This document shows, one piece after another, positions 1 to 6,906 of a stretch of 64,000 bases of DNA. This DNA comes from Bradyrhizobium sp. AT1. GTDB taxonomy: Bacteria > Pseudomonadota > Alphaproteobacteria > Rhizobiales > Xanthobacteraceae. The first letter of the stretch is position 1. Each line of letters begins with the position of its first letter. Under the pieces are notes generated by a model, which ran no database searches, was not told where the DNA came from, and worked only from the letters and a program-made list of their open reading frames with translations. Position numbers and translations under genes: made by a program. Location of the stretch: contig NZ_JXDL01000001.1 in the NCBI RefSeq assembly GCF_001590795.1, forward strand, positions 7,202,134 to 7,266,133, in the 5' to 3' direction.

Positions 1-279
1 ACCGAGGCCGGGAATCGCGAGCAGGCCGAGGCCGGCGAGAAGGCCCGCGGCGCCGCCGAGGCCCGCGCCGATTCCGGCACCGGTGCCGGCGCCTTCAGCG
101 CGATCGTCGACGCCGTCGCGATCACGATCGACCTTGCCGGAGCGTGAGCCGTACCAATTGTCGGAATTGTTGGCGACGATGCTGATGTCGGAGTGCGGCA
201 CGCCGGCTCCTTCGAGCCGGGTCACGGCGCGCTCGGCGTCGGCATAGGTGTCGTAAAGGCGGGAAATGGTGGTTGTCAT
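1..279 (-). CDS. Glycine-zipper general-stress-type protein, 3' end outside window
   Basis: The gene reads leftward from the ATG at 279 and runs off the left edge, so only the N-terminal 93 residues are seen. They start MTTTISRLYDTYADAERAV, followed by an alternating fold, a short Asp/Arg-rich stretch (DRDRDGVDD) and a run of Gly/Ala repeats (GAGIGAGLGGAAGLLAGLGLL) that looks like a glycine-zipper membrane segment. This layout matches the YflT/DUF1269-like stress proteins common in rhizobia. A GGA-rich ribosome site (AAGGAAAC) lies about ten bases upstream; an ATG two codons earlier (285) is possible but poorly spaced. It follows the exported-protein gene by 12 bp and is probably co-transcribed with it. 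The function is inferred from layout only. Confidence 0.7.
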   Translation of the reverse strand, partial: MTTTISRLYDTYADAERAVTRLEGAGVPHSDISIVANNSDNWYGSRSGKVDRDRDGVDDRAEGAGTGAGIGAGLGGAAGLLAGLGLLAIPGLG

Positions 280-291
280 GTGCATGTTTCC

Positions 292-612
292 TTACTTGGC
301 GGGGTTCACGTTGCCCTGGAAGTCCAGGCTGACGTCGGTCTTGCTGCCGGCCTTGTCGGCCTTGCCGCGCCAGACGCCCTGGTCGTCCTTGTGCAGGCCG
401 GAGACGTTGGAGTAACCGGCGCCCTCGATCCGCGACTTCGCCTGTCCCTCGGTGAAGCTGTTGCGGCCCTCGACCGGCTTGTTCGAATTGTTGTGGTCCG
501 AGCTGTTGACCGCGTTGTTGCCCGGCCCGCTTTGCGCGGGTTGCGACTGGGCGCTTGCGGGCACGGCTCCGAGCATCAGCACGGTTGCGGCTAGTAAGGT
601 AAGACGTCTCAT
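292..612 (-). CDS. Small exported protein, PepSY-like
   Basis: A 106-residue protein with a clear signal peptide (MRRLTLLAATVLMLGAVPASAQ) is followed by an Asn/Gln/Ser-rich linker. The C-terminal half, about residues 50-106, reads like a PepSY-type fold: it has an E-x-Q-A-x-x-x-I-E-x-A-G-Y-x-N-V helix-turn, then G-x-W and a closing L-D-x-x-G-N-V strand. It is probably periplasmic. I chose the start at 612 because GGAGAAC lies 6-12 bases upstream; a longer in-frame extension to 768 has no signal-like start. It heads a two-gene unit with the glycine-zipper gene. The biochemical role is unknown, and PepSY membership is a judgement from pattern. Confidence 0.7.
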   Translation of the reverse strand: MRRLTLLAATVLMLGAVPASAQSQPAQSGPGNNAVNSSDHNNSNKPVEGRNSFTEGQAKSRIEGAGYSNVSGLHKDDQGVWRGKADKAGSKTDVSLDFQGNVNPAK

Positions 613-865
613 TTTTTGTTCTCCGGCGGTGAATGTGCCGGCGACAACAAGTGAGATTCGAAATGGTTGCTTTGGCAGAAGCTGCAGAGTGCGGCAGCCT
701 CGCAATAAGCGCGCCTCGGTGAGATCCAAATCGACGTTGCGTTCGTAACAGATCCGCGCGCTCGACACTCATGTGCCGTAACCGAACCTTCTTCTGACTT
801 CCGCGACTCATGGAACAACTGTCCACTTTGGTACTTAGGAACCTGTCTTTCACGCCGGGGCCGTC

Positions 866-1039
866 ATGACCGAGAAGAACGAAGCAGCGCAGCTTCCGTC
901 CGGCCGCCCGCAGGCCGGCCCACCCTGTCCGAAGTGCAGCACGCCGGCGCGGTTCGTCACATCCGTGCTGGACGTCAAGCGAGACAGGCAAGTCATGGTC
1001 TTTCGGTGCGACCCATGCGGGGACGAGATCTGGAGCTAG
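866..1039 (+). CDS. 57-residue CxxC/CxxC protein (zinc-ribbon-like)
   Basis: A short open frame starts at ATG 866 and encodes 57 residues ending ...GDEIWS. It contains two cysteine pairs, CPKC near residue 21 and CDPC near residue 48, separated by about 23 residues. That is the spacing of a small rubredoxin/zinc-ribbon knuckle with a beta-rich centre (RFVTSVLDVKRDRQVMVFRC). No strong Shine-Dalgarno is visible; a GGGG tract lies 5-9 bases upstream. It stands alone between a leftward and a rightward unit. The paired cysteines and hydrophobic pattern make chance unlikely, but the family was not identified. Confidence 0.6.
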   Translation: MTEKNEAAQLPSGRPQAGPPCPKCSTPARFVTSVLDVKRDRQVMVFRCDPCGDEIWS

Positions 1040-1268
1040 CAACGTCGCCGAACACCGCGCGCCAATCGGGCGCGCGCCGAGTTTATTCAGGGCAAAGCAT
1101 CATTTGATAGGGCAGGGCGCGATCGCCGGCGGACAATAGGTGCAGGCGCGCGTGTTTGAGTCGGCGCGCCGGCGGCCTCGGCATTTTCGCTCCTCACGTC
1201 CAACCCCGGAGATGTCTGAGGCCGCTGCCGCGTTCGAAGCTTCAAGCAGACGAGAACTCAAGTCCATC

Positions 1269-1460
1269 ATGCAATCCCGCTACCCGCTGTTGAAGAAGTG
1301 GACGGCAGAGGAGCATGAGCGGCTGAAGGCCCTCGCCGAGGCGGGGCGGCGGCCCGACGAAATTGCCCGCGAACTGAACCGGAGCGAAGCGGCGGTGCGG
1401 GTGCGCGCCTGGCAGCATGGCATCGTGCTCCGGCTGGTCACGTCGAAGCGCGGCAAATAG
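1269..1460 (+). CDS. Small Myb/SANT-like helix-turn-helix protein
   Basis: The core protein is about 63 residues, starting MQSRYPLLKKWTAEEHERLKAL. The pattern K-x-W-T-x-E-E-x-x-x-L-x-x-L-A-x-x-G, then E-I-A-R-E-L-N-R-S-E-A-A-V-R-V-R-A, is a classic tri-helical SANT/GcrA-like DNA-binding unit. Such tiny proteins are numerous in Bradyrhizobium. The frame is open further upstream (ATG at 1212, GTG at 1140), but the 1212 start has GGAG abutting the ATG and upstream residues look like non-coding Arg/Pro-rich sequence, so I prefer 1269 although its own ribosome site is weak. A DNA-binding role is inferred; no target is evident. Confidence 0.6.
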   Translation: MQSRYPLLKKWTAEEHERLKALAEAGRRPDEIARELNRSEAAVRVRAWQHGIVLRLVTSKRGK

Positions 1461-1474
1461 CTTTCAATTGCGGG

Positions 1475-1669
1475 TCACTTCGCCGTGGCGACTTCGGCAT
1501 GGGTCGTTGCCGGCTGCCAGGGGGCGGGAAGGATGACGCGGATCGGGCGTGCGTCGGCTGTGCTCTGAACGGCAGGCTTGGCTTCGTCCTTGGCAGGCTC
1601 GGCCAGCGCCACGGACACCAAGGCGATCAGCATCGCGAGCGACGTCGTCACAAGTCTCACATCCAGCAT
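1475..1669 (-). CDS. Small exported protein, hypothetical
   Basis: A 64-residue protein starts MLDVRLVTTSLAMLIALVSVALAEP, a signal peptide with a likely AlaLeuAla cleavage site. The short mature part is Ala/Lys/Pro-rich (DEAKPAVQST..PIRVILPAPWQPATT). GGAGG lies five bases before the ATG at 1669, which fixes the start. It is divergent from the exported-protein gene at 1799, with stress-type promoter motifs in the shared spacer. No family was recognised; the low-complexity mature part gives no functional hint. Confidence 0.65.
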   Translation of the reverse strand: MLDVRLVTTSLAMLIALVSVALAEPAKDEAKPAVQSTADARPIRVILPAPWQPATTHAEVATAK

Positions 1670-1690
1670 CGCAGCCTCCATTTGCGCGTC

Positions 1691-1715
1691 AACGCGGCAG
1701 GCGGCGGTTGGTTCA
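1691..1715 (-). promoter_or_regulatory. EcfG-type promoter candidate (TGAAC-N16-CGTT)
   Basis: On the minus strand TGAAC (1715-1711) is followed by 16 bases and CGTT (1694-1691), close to the alphaproteobacterial general-stress sigma factor consensus GGAAC-N16/17-CGTT. It ends 22 bases before the start codon of the exported-protein gene at 1669. One mismatch in the -35; not tested. Confidence 0.35.
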
Positions 1716-1728
1716 GGCCAAGTGACCG

Positions 1729-1753
1729 GGAACAAGTGGCAATATTCTTGGTT
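1729..1753 (+). promoter_or_regulatory. EcfG-type promoter candidate (GGAAC-N16-GGTT)
   Basis: GGAAC at 1729-1733, a 16-base spacer and GGTT at 1750-1753 resemble the GGAAC..CGTT stress promoter with one -10 mismatch. It is 46 bases upstream of the ATG at 1799 and forms a divergent pair with the minus-strand candidate at 1691-1715. Confidence 0.35.
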
Positions 1754-1798
1754 TGAGGAAGACAGATCCGGAGCACCGGACTGCTGGAGGAGGACAAT

Positions 1799-2026
1799 AT
1801 GAACATCAAGACCATCATTGCCGCTGCCGTGCTGACGTCGTTTGCCGCGCCCGCGTTCGCGCAGGCGTTCTATGTGGTGCAAGACGTCAAAACCAAGAAG
1901 TGCACGATCACGGAATCGAAGCCGACCACCACCGAGACGACGGTCGTCAGCGGTGACACCGTGTACAAGACCCGGTCCGAGGCCGAGGCCGGCATGAAGA
2001 CCGTCAAGGTCTGCACCACGAACTAA
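1799..2026 (+). CDS. Small exported protein with paired cysteines
   Basis: A 75-residue protein begins MNIKTIIAAAVLTSFAAPAFAQ, a textbook signal peptide. The 53-residue mature part has F-Y-V-V-Q-D-V-K-T-K-K-C at its start and K-V-C-T-T-N at its end, so a periplasmic disulphide is possible. The middle is Thr/Val-rich (TTTETTVVSGDTVYKTRSEA). GGAGGAGG lies six bases before the ATG. It is followed 11 bp later by a 26-residue membrane peptide gene with its own strong ribosome site. I recognise this as a recurrent small Bradyrhizobium protein type, but no function is known to me. Confidence 0.75.
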   Translation: MNIKTIIAAAVLTSFAAPAFAQAFYVVQDVKTKKCTITESKPTTTETTVVSGDTVYKTRSEAEAGMKTVKVCTTN

Positions 2027-2037
2027 GGAGAGGAACG

Positions 2038-2118
2038 ATGCCCGTACTTCTGCTCTGGGCCGTGCCGGCCGTGATCGTTCTCGGCGGTGGCGTCTATCTG
2101 ATCGGCCACATGCACTGA
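2038..2118 (+). CDS. 26-residue membrane peptide
   Basis: The frame starts at ATG 2038, after AAGGAGAGGAACG, an unusually strong ribosome site, and encodes MPVLLLWAVPAVIVLGGGVYLIGHMH. Almost the whole peptide is one hydrophobic helix with a Gly-Gly-Gly hinge and His at the exposed end. It sits 11 bp after the exported-protein gene and just before a terminator, so it closes that operon. Its size means that routine gene finders may miss it. The ribosome site and operon position are the main support. Confidence 0.6.
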   Translation: MPVLLLWAVPAVIVLGGGVYLIGHMH

Positions 2119-2180
2119 GACGACAATCGGCATCGTGGGCTCACGGTGCCGGACTTTCGAGGGAGGCCGCGCAAGCGGCA

Positions 2181-2214
2181 AAAAGCCCGCGTGGAGCGAT
2201 CCGCGCGGGCTTTT
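2181..2214. terminator. Bidirectional intrinsic terminator
   Basis: AAAAGCCCGCG and CGCGGGCTTTT form an 11-bp stem extended inside by GGA/TCC around a GCGA loop, with A- and T-runs on either side. It lies between the rightward small-protein operon and the leftward EAL gene and can serve both. Its GGAGCGATCC apex is the same as in the hairpin at 11353-11388. Confidence 0.85.
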
Positions 2215-2261
2215 GACGTCCCGGTTTGCTGCCCGGGAAAAACAGGAAAGGCCGGCTCGGC

Positions 2262-3032
2262 TCACCCCGCGAGCGACACGTCGATGCGCTCGAATCCGCG
2301 CACCGTCGGCAGCGACATGAAGCCAGGCTTGGCGAAATGATAGCCTTGAAACAGCGCGATGCCGGCAGCGCGCAGGACGGTGAGCTCGGCCTCGTTCTCG
2401 ACGCCCTCGGCCAGCACCGTGATGTCGAGCTCGCGCGCGATTTGCGCCACGCCTGCGATGATGACCTGCTTGGGCCTGCTGAGATGGATGTCGCGCAATA
2501 GCTCCATGTCGATCTTGATCAGATTCGGCTGCAGCCGGGCGAGCAGGCCGAGGCCGGCATAGCCGGCGCCGAAATCATCCAGTGCCGTCCAGAAGCCGAG
2601 CGCCTTGTAGGCGCGCACGATGTTCTCGACATGGGCGGGATCGCTCATCCGCTCGTTCTCGGTAAACTCGAACATCAGATTGGAGGCCGGGAAATTGGCG
2701 CGGCGCGCGGCCTCGAGCGATTTCTGGATGCAGGCGCGCGGCTCATACACGGCGTTCGGCATGAAGTTGATGGAGAGTCGCGTGTGCGGATCGGCAAACA
2801 GCCGGCCGGCGGTTTCGATCGCCATGACGCGGGCGGCCTGGTCGAAGCGGTAGAGCTGGGCGTCGGTGAGCTGGCTGAGCACGCTGTGCGCGCTCTCGCC
2901 GTTCGGGCCGCGCACCAGCGCCTCATAGCCCCAGACCCTGTTCTCGCTGACGTCGACGATCGGCTGGAACGCCATCCTGAATTCGAACGGCAACTCCGTC
3001 CCGTCGGCACATCCCGCGCACTTCACGACCAT
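2262..3032 (-). CDS. EAL-domain cyclic-di-GMP phosphodiesterase
   Basis: A 256-residue, single-domain cytoplasmic protein. The EAL signature residues are present in order: YEALVRG, LSINFMPN, the metal-binding E in EFTENE, DDFGAGYAGL, the K in LIKIDMEL, AEGVEN, and the loop FQGYHFAKP. This implies hydrolysis of cyclic di-GMP to pGpG. It has no GGDEF partner, sensor domain or membrane helix; the only extra feature is a short N-terminal CAGC pair (residues 5-8), which might bind metal or sense redox. GGGAG lies nine bases before the ATG. It converges on the terminator at 2181 and appears monocistronic. Confidence 0.9.
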   Translation of the reverse strand: MVVKCAGCADGTELPFEFRMAFQPIVDVSENRVWGYEALVRGPNGESAHSVLSQLTDAQLYRFDQAARVMAIETAGRLFADPHTRLSINFMPNAVYEPRACIQKSLEAARRANFPASNLMFEFTENERMSDPAHVENIVRAYKALGFWTALDDFGAGYAGLGLLARLQPNLIKIDMELLRDIHLSRPKQVIIAGVAQIARELDITVLAEGVENEAELTVLRAAGIALFQGYHFAKPGFMSLPTVRGFERIDVSLAG

Positions 3033-3268
3033 CTCTAAAACTCCCTCAGGCCCTTCACCTGGCGGGACGTTATGGAGAGGGCGTTAAGGAACAGCGAAGC
3101 GTGGCCGAGGTCCGCCGGCAGGGCGTTTCCCATGTTCAATTGTGGACACAAGCAAGCCGTCCATCGCCGTCAGGCCCCGACGAAACACGCCTGAAACAGA
3201 GCTGAAACCCGATTGTCCTGAACTCCGCGTCCCCACGCCTCGACCAACGAAGCGAAAAGGAGATCATC

Positions 3269-3373
3269 ATGATCCAGATCGGTTCGAAGGAAGAAGTCGC
3301 GTTTCTGCTGGCGCTGTTCGGCACCCACACCCAGCCGGTGAAGCGGCCGAAGCCGAAATCGCAGCAACGCTGA
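3269..3373 (+). CDS. 34-residue hypothetical peptide
   Basis: ATG 3269 follows AAAAGGAGATCATC, a near-ideal ribosome site, and encodes MIQIGSKEEVAFLLALFG then THTQPVKRPKPKSQQR. The N-terminal half is an amphipathic helix; the C-terminal half is basic and Pro/Lys-rich. It stops 14 bases before a second small frame. The ribosome site is the main reason to call it; function unknown. Confidence 0.5.
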   Translation: MIQIGSKEEVAFLLALFGTHTQPVKRPKPKSQQR

Positions 3374-3387
3374 GAGGCTCGAAAGCC

Positions 3388-3636
3388 ATGCCCGGTTTGG
3401 CCGAATGCCAGAGCCTGCTCAGGCTCCTGATCGCCCGGGGCGATCCCAAGGCCATCCCGCTCGCCAAAGGCGCCATCGACCAGTATCTGAACACGGCGCC
3501 GGTGAGCTGCCGCGGGCGCGGCCTGCGCGTGCTCCAGCGCGACGCGCTCGACCAGCATGATGTCGCGGTCGGCGTGCAGCGCTCGTTCGCCGAGACGGTG
3601 GACGCTTATATCGCGTGCAAGCTCGCGGAAGAGTAG
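3388..3636 (+). CDS. Hypothetical protein, 82 residues
   Basis: The frame starts MPGLAECQSLLRLLIARGDPKAIPLAKGAIDQYLNTA and ends AYIACKLAEE. It reads as an all-alpha protein with three helices and two or three cysteines. It follows the 34-residue peptide gene closely and is probably co-transcribed. The ribosome site is weak (GAGAGG twelve bases away). Minus-strand reading frames here are Ala/Arg-rich and less protein-like. I do not recognise the family. Confidence 0.45.
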   Translation: MPGLAECQSLLRLLIARGDPKAIPLAKGAIDQYLNTAPVSCRGRGLRVLQRDALDQHDVAVGVQRSFAETVDAYIACKLAEE

Positions 3637-3769
3637 CGCCCGGCGGGCAACAGATGTGGTCGTCGACCTGCGCGCCGTGTTCCCTGAACTCGTTGGTCCA
3701 AAAGAATTTTTCGATGGACGAGCAACCTTTGCCCCCTCCCGGGCCTCTTAGGGGTAAAGGAATACGCAC

Positions 3770-4039
3770 ATGGCGCGATATTACTTCGACTTATGCGACC
3801 AGCACGGAGCCGCGCTCGACGAAGAGGGGCTGGAGCTGTCCAACGTGCGCGCGGTCCAGGCCGAGGCGGCCAAGTCGGTCGGCGACATGGCGCGCGAGGC
3901 CATCGCTTCCGCACCGGCGACCGGCAGACCGCAGAGGATGGCGATCGAGGTTCGCAATGCCGGCGGGCCAGTCATGCAGGTGACATTCAGCTTCGCGATC
4001 GAGACGTTCAACACACGAACGCCTTCCGGCGATCATTGA
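3770..4039 (+). CDS. DUF6894-type small protein
   Basis: The 89-residue protein begins MARYYFDLCDQHGAALDEEGLELSN, the hallmark of the short DUF6894 family that occurs in many copies in Bradyrhizobium and Methylobacterium. A helix follows (VQAEAAKSVGDMAREAIA), then a beta hairpin with IEVRNAGGPVMQVTFSF. The function of the family is unknown to me. It overlaps the leftward gene at 4033-4260 by seven bases tail to tail. AAAGGA upstream is a reasonable ribosome site. Confidence 0.8.
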   Translation: MARYYFDLCDQHGAALDEEGLELSNVRAVQAEAAKSVGDMAREAIASAPATGRPQRMAIEVRNAGGPVMQVTFSFAIETFNTRTPSGDH

Positions 4040-4260
4040 CGCGTCAGCGTCGGCCGGGATTGCTGCTGCGGTGGCGGCCAAGATTGCCCGGACTCGAGCA
4101 CCGCGATCTTGCGCCCGAGCTGCCAGACCTCCACCTTGCCGTGCCGCGTGAACTGCCGTGCGAAACTGAGAGCGGACTCGTCGGTCGGGGCCTCGAACGC
4201 TTCGGCGGAGCGGAAGACGCCATCCTCGCCGACGAGATAAGCGCGATATTGCTGGCTCAT
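4033..4260 (-). CDS. Hypothetical small protein, 75 residues
   Basis: Starts MSQQYRAYLVGEDGVFRSAEAFEAP and continues with TDESALSFARQFTRHGKVEVWQLGRKIAVLE, a compact alpha/beta pattern seen in a very common rhizobial small-protein family. The C-terminus is Gln/Pro-rich and probably disordered. The start at 4260 has GAGG eight bases upstream. Its ATG overlaps the TGA of the preceding gene as ATGA, so the two are translationally coupled. Function unknown. Confidence 0.75.
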   Translation of the reverse strand: MSQQYRAYLVGEDGVFRSAEAFEAPTDESALSFARQFTRHGKVEVWQLGRKIAVLESGQSWPPPQQQSRPTLTRQ

Positions 4261-4457
4261 GTCGGCGCCCTCAGGCCGGGCGAGCGCAGCCAGGCATCGA
4301 TCTGCATGGCGGTCTCGTCCTGCCGCGCCCGGCGCAGCAGCATCTCGCGGCGGCGCCCCGGCGACAGCGCGCGGGCTTCCTCGCGGCAGCGCGTCGCTTC
4401 GTCGGCGAGACGTTGGGTGAGAGTTCGGGTCTGTTTGAAACGGCGACGCGTCAGCAT
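4257..4457 (-). CDS. Conserved rhizobial helical protein, 66 residues
   Basis: MLTRRRFKQTRTLTQRLADE followed by A-x-x-C-R-E-E-A-R-A-L-S-P-G-x-x-R-E-M-L-L-R-R-A-R-Q-x-E-T-A and WLRSPGL is a pattern that I recognise as a highly repeated small-protein family in Bradyrhizobium. It is basic and all-helical. The ATG at 4457 is chosen because AGGGA lies nine bases upstream and the family begins ML-x-RRRFKQT. It is the first gene of the ATGA-coupled pair with the 75-residue gene. Confidence 0.75.
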   Translation of the reverse strand: MLTRRRFKQTRTLTQRLADEATRCREEARALSPGRRREMLLRRARQDETAMQIDAWLRSPGLRAPT

Positions 4458-4781
4458 GGCGCATGTCCCTTGTTCAAGTGGGGCGGGAGCGCGAACCGGC
4501 GTTCTCATCACCGATCTCGTGCCACGGGCCTTGCAGTGATGGGTCAAGGCTAGGCCCGGCGCGGCGCAGAGTCTGTATCTTTTGATACGTACGCAGATTA
4601 AATCTTGGCGTGTAAGTTCAGTGGTATGAGCCACTTACTCAACTTGAGTGAGTAGGGACGAAAGTCCGCACTGAGCCAAAGCGAGCTCAGTTCGTTGACA
4701 TGACATCACCGGCCGAAGGCTTTGTCCGTTGGCGTCGGCACCGATGAGTGCTTCCGCCTGCAAAGCGAAGGGAGCACACCG
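4458..4781. promoter_or_regulatory. 324-bp intergenic region with three inverted repeats
   Basis: No gene is seen. The region between divergent genes holds a small stem GTATC-tttt-GATAC at 4575-4588, a perfect 13-bp palindrome ACTCAACTTGAGT at 4637-4649 whose symmetry extends with one mismatch pair to 4633-4653, and ACTGAGC/GCTCAGT arms at 4670-4676 and 4685-4691. The palindromes look like operators for the gene at 4782, but no regulator can be assigned. Confidence 0.45.
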
Positions 4782-4979
4782 ATGCCGGTGTATCCGTCCG
4801 TGCCAGCCGGTCATGCGCAGGCGGACATCATGCGAGAGCTGATGCGCAAGGCCCGCGAACTGCTGCAGCAGCCGCCGCCCGATACGTTTCTCGGACGCAG
4901 CACCCACGAGCCCTTTGCGGATCCGCCTAGCGGCGTGCTCTGGCTTGCAAAGCGAAGAGAGCTTCAAGAACGCCGTTGA
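4782..4979 (+). CDS. Hypothetical small protein, 65 residues
   Basis: MPVYPSVPAGHAQADIMREL opens a protein with a central helix (MRELMRKARELLQQ) and a tail ending WLAKRRELQERR. GAAGGGAG eight to ten bases upstream supports the ATG at 4782 over an earlier in-frame start at 4722. The spacer before it holds the palindromes at 4633-4691. The short, basic, helical form resembles other rhizobial small proteins; no function can be given. Confidence 0.6.
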   Translation: MPVYPSVPAGHAQADIMRELMRKARELLQQPPPDTFLGRSTHEPFADPPSGVLWLAKRRELQERR

Positions 4980-5073
4980 CGATGTTCTTGTTATGTTCTA
5001 TGTAAAACGTATCTCAACCTCCGGCTGAAGCGGCCGCGTGCCGGTTGCAGCCTGGATTTTTGCGGATCTGTTG

Positions 5074-5850
5074 ATGAGTAGCTCGCTTCTTTCTTTGGTC
5101 TTGTTGGACAACCCGGCGACGCCGGACATGTCAGCGGTCGCCGAGATCCTTCACGCCCGGCATCCGGAGTTGGCGCGGGAGCCGAGGGACGACGCAGCTG
5201 CGTGGCAGGCTCAAGCAAACTCGCCGCTCATCCGCTGCGGCAATGCGCTCGTTGCGGTCATGTCAATGCCGGCACCTATTCCACACGACGAGGGACTGTG
5301 GGCGCGCGCCGCTTCGACGTGGCCGGAGGGCAAAGCGGTGGCCGCCCGGCATCGCGGTCATCTGATCGTGTCGATGCTCGGAAAAGGTGAGCAGCCGCTT
5401 CAAGCCGCGCGCGTCACGACCGCCGTCATCGGTGCGCTGATTGCGACGATGCCCGAGTGCTGCGGCGTTGCGTGGGCCGGCCGTGTGGCACGGCCCGCCG
5501 ATCTCTGGCTCGAGGCGTCCCGCGATTGCTTCGCGCCGTATCCCAACTATCCCTTCGGCCTGTGGGTCGACACTCTTCCGTTCCGTTCAGGTGCGAAGAT
5601 CGGCGCCGTCACGATGGGGCTATCCGCGTTCGTCGGTCGCGAGATCGAATTCGTGACCGGCAAGCTGACGCTTTCGGCATTGTTCGACAAAGTGACCGGG
5701 CTTGCTGTGTATTTGATCGAGCATGGTAGCGTCGTGAAGGACGGCGATACGATCGGGGCGAGTGCGAGCGAGCGCATCCAGGTGCGTTACAAGAATTCTG
5801 ATGCGTTTGGCGGGCTGCCGGTGTTTTACTGTACCGACGATTCCGTATAG
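5074..5850 (+). CDS. DUF4261 domain protein
   Basis: A 258-residue cytoplasmic protein. The features that suggest DUF4261 are the N-terminal LLSLVLLDNP strand, the motif GKGEQPLQAARVTTAVIGALI, and the C-terminal half with LWVDTLPF....VTMGLSAFVGREIEF and YLIEHGSVVKDGDTIG. Start 5074 (MSSSLLSLVLL) is preferred to the GTG at 5038. It is followed 60 bp later by an Imm11 gene, so it could belong to the toxin/immunity neighbourhood, but DUF4261 has no established function that I can cite. Confidence 0.65.
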   Translation: MSSSLLSLVLLDNPATPDMSAVAEILHARHPELAREPRDDAAAWQAQANSPLIRCGNALVAVMSMPAPIPHDEGLWARAASTWPEGKAVAARHRGHLIVSMLGKGEQPLQAARVTTAVIGALIATMPECCGVAWAGRVARPADLWLEASRDCFAPYPNYPFGLWVDTLPFRSGAKIGAVTMGLSAFVGREIEFVTGKLTLSALFDKVTGLAVYLIEHGSVVKDGDTIGASASERIQVRYKNSDAFGGLPVFYCTDDSV

Positions 5851-5910
5851 GTGAGCGACATCGGCACACAGCGCCCGACAGGGCAAAGCTTCGTAGACGA
5901 GTGAAGACTG

Positions 5911-6531
5911 ATGGTTGGTTCTCCCCCAAAGCGGCGCCAGATCAAGGCAAAGGAGCGAAAGTTCTGTGTCGTCGGCATTGGCGGTTTCCGCACCGCGCCG
6001 GCATGTGAGATAGAAAACCTCGCAGCTTTGACGGGCGGACGCCAAGTCCTCATTCCGCCGCGGGAGCGGGGCTTCGTGCCCTTCCCTGAACCACCGCGGC
6101 TTGTCGTCGACAAATCTCTCGGCCGTGCTCCCGCGGACTGGGAGCTCTTTCACGACTACCGGCTCGTTTCCGAGCGGATGAAGAATCTTCTCGAGAGATT
6201 GGACCCGAAGGGCGTTTGTTTCGTCAGATGCGAGACCCGATACCAGGATGGCCCTACGGCGCCACCTTATTGGCTTTGTGATATTGTCAGGGTTCTCGAT
6301 GCTGTGGACGAAGCGAAATCGGTTCTTGAGATCAAGTATCCCACGCCCGATCGCAAGGTTTACAATTTGAGCAAGACAAGCAGCCTCATCTTCAAAGAGG
6401 ATAGCGTCGGCGCGGCTCACGTCTTCAGGCTTCGCTTCTATCCCATGGTCGTCTGCGATCAAGTGCTGAAGGATGCGTGTAAGGAGGCGGGCATCAAGGG
6501 CATTGGATTCACCGACGCGACGAAGTATTGA
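5911..6531 (+). CDS. Imm11 (DUF1629) family immunity-like protein, copy 1
   Basis: A 206-residue soluble protein. The pattern fits the Imm11/DUF1629 family: W-E-L-F-H-D-Y-R-L-V-S-E-R-M, then L-L-E-R-L-D-P-K-G-V-C-F-V, PPYWLCDIVRVLDAVDEAKS, and a C-terminal block with LIFKEDSVGAAHVFRL and a closing D-x-x-x-K-D-A-C-K-E-A-G-I-K-G-I-G-F. Imm11 proteins are predicted antidotes in polymorphic-toxin loci. It is paralogous to the gene at 6907, with the same order of motifs. It follows the DUF4261 gene by 60 bp and is followed by the first copy of the conserved intergenic element. Confidence 0.75.
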   Translation: MVGSPPKRRQIKAKERKFCVVGIGGFRTAPACEIENLAALTGGRQVLIPPRERGFVPFPEPPRLVVDKSLGRAPADWELFHDYRLVSERMKNLLERLDPKGVCFVRCETRYQDGPTAPPYWLCDIVRVLDAVDEAKSVLEIKYPTPDRKVYNLSKTSSLIFKEDSVGAAHVFRLRFYPMVVCDQVLKDACKEAGIKGIGFTDATKY

Positions 6532-6597
6532 CGTCGTGCGCTTCGGTCGCCGATCTCGAAGTCATTCGTCGAGAAGTCCTGCTAGAATGCTTGCTCG

Positions 6598-6640
6598 TTG
6601 ACACGTCGGGCAAAACACCGGCAGAGTGGCATCATTGAGA
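6598..6640 (+). repeat. Conserved intergenic element, copy 1
   Basis: TTGACACGTCGGGCAAAAC at 6598-6616, then ACCGGCAGAGTGGCATCAT, matches four other sites (9552, 11298, 12041, 14826) in the same orientation. It starts 66 bp after the Imm11 gene stop and lies just upstream of a terminator. The remaining 220 bp before the next gene show nothing that I can name. Confidence 0.85.
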
Positions 6641-6654
6641 TGTATTTGAATGAT

Positions 6655-6683
6655 GCTCGCGGCGCGCTGCGGGCTTTATTTTT
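6655..6683 (+). terminator. Intrinsic terminator with repeat copy 1
   Basis: GCTCGCGG-CGCG-CTGCGGGC forms an 8-bp stem (two G-T pairs) followed by TTTATTTTT. It would end transcription of the DUF4261-Imm11 unit. Confidence 0.75.
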
Positions 6684-6906
6684 GTGGTCGGTACTCTGCA
6701 TGGAGTCATCACAACGACGACGCAGTTCAATCGCGTCTCATGATTCGAGGGCAATGTACGTCTGGTGAACCAGCGAGAGACGCGAAAGCGCCGCTATGAC
6801 GCAAAGAGGTGGCGAGTTTGTGTGGTAGTGGGCTGGAGTTGCCGTTCGGATGAAAGAACTGAGGGACTCATTTTCACAGGGACCCAGACAACTGGCAGCA
6901 TAGAAG

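Noticed and set aside
122..1042. Long leftward open frame of 306 residues
   Set aside because: It runs through two better genes, is Arg/Gln-rich and lacks a ribosome site or family features; a GC-rich frame shadow.
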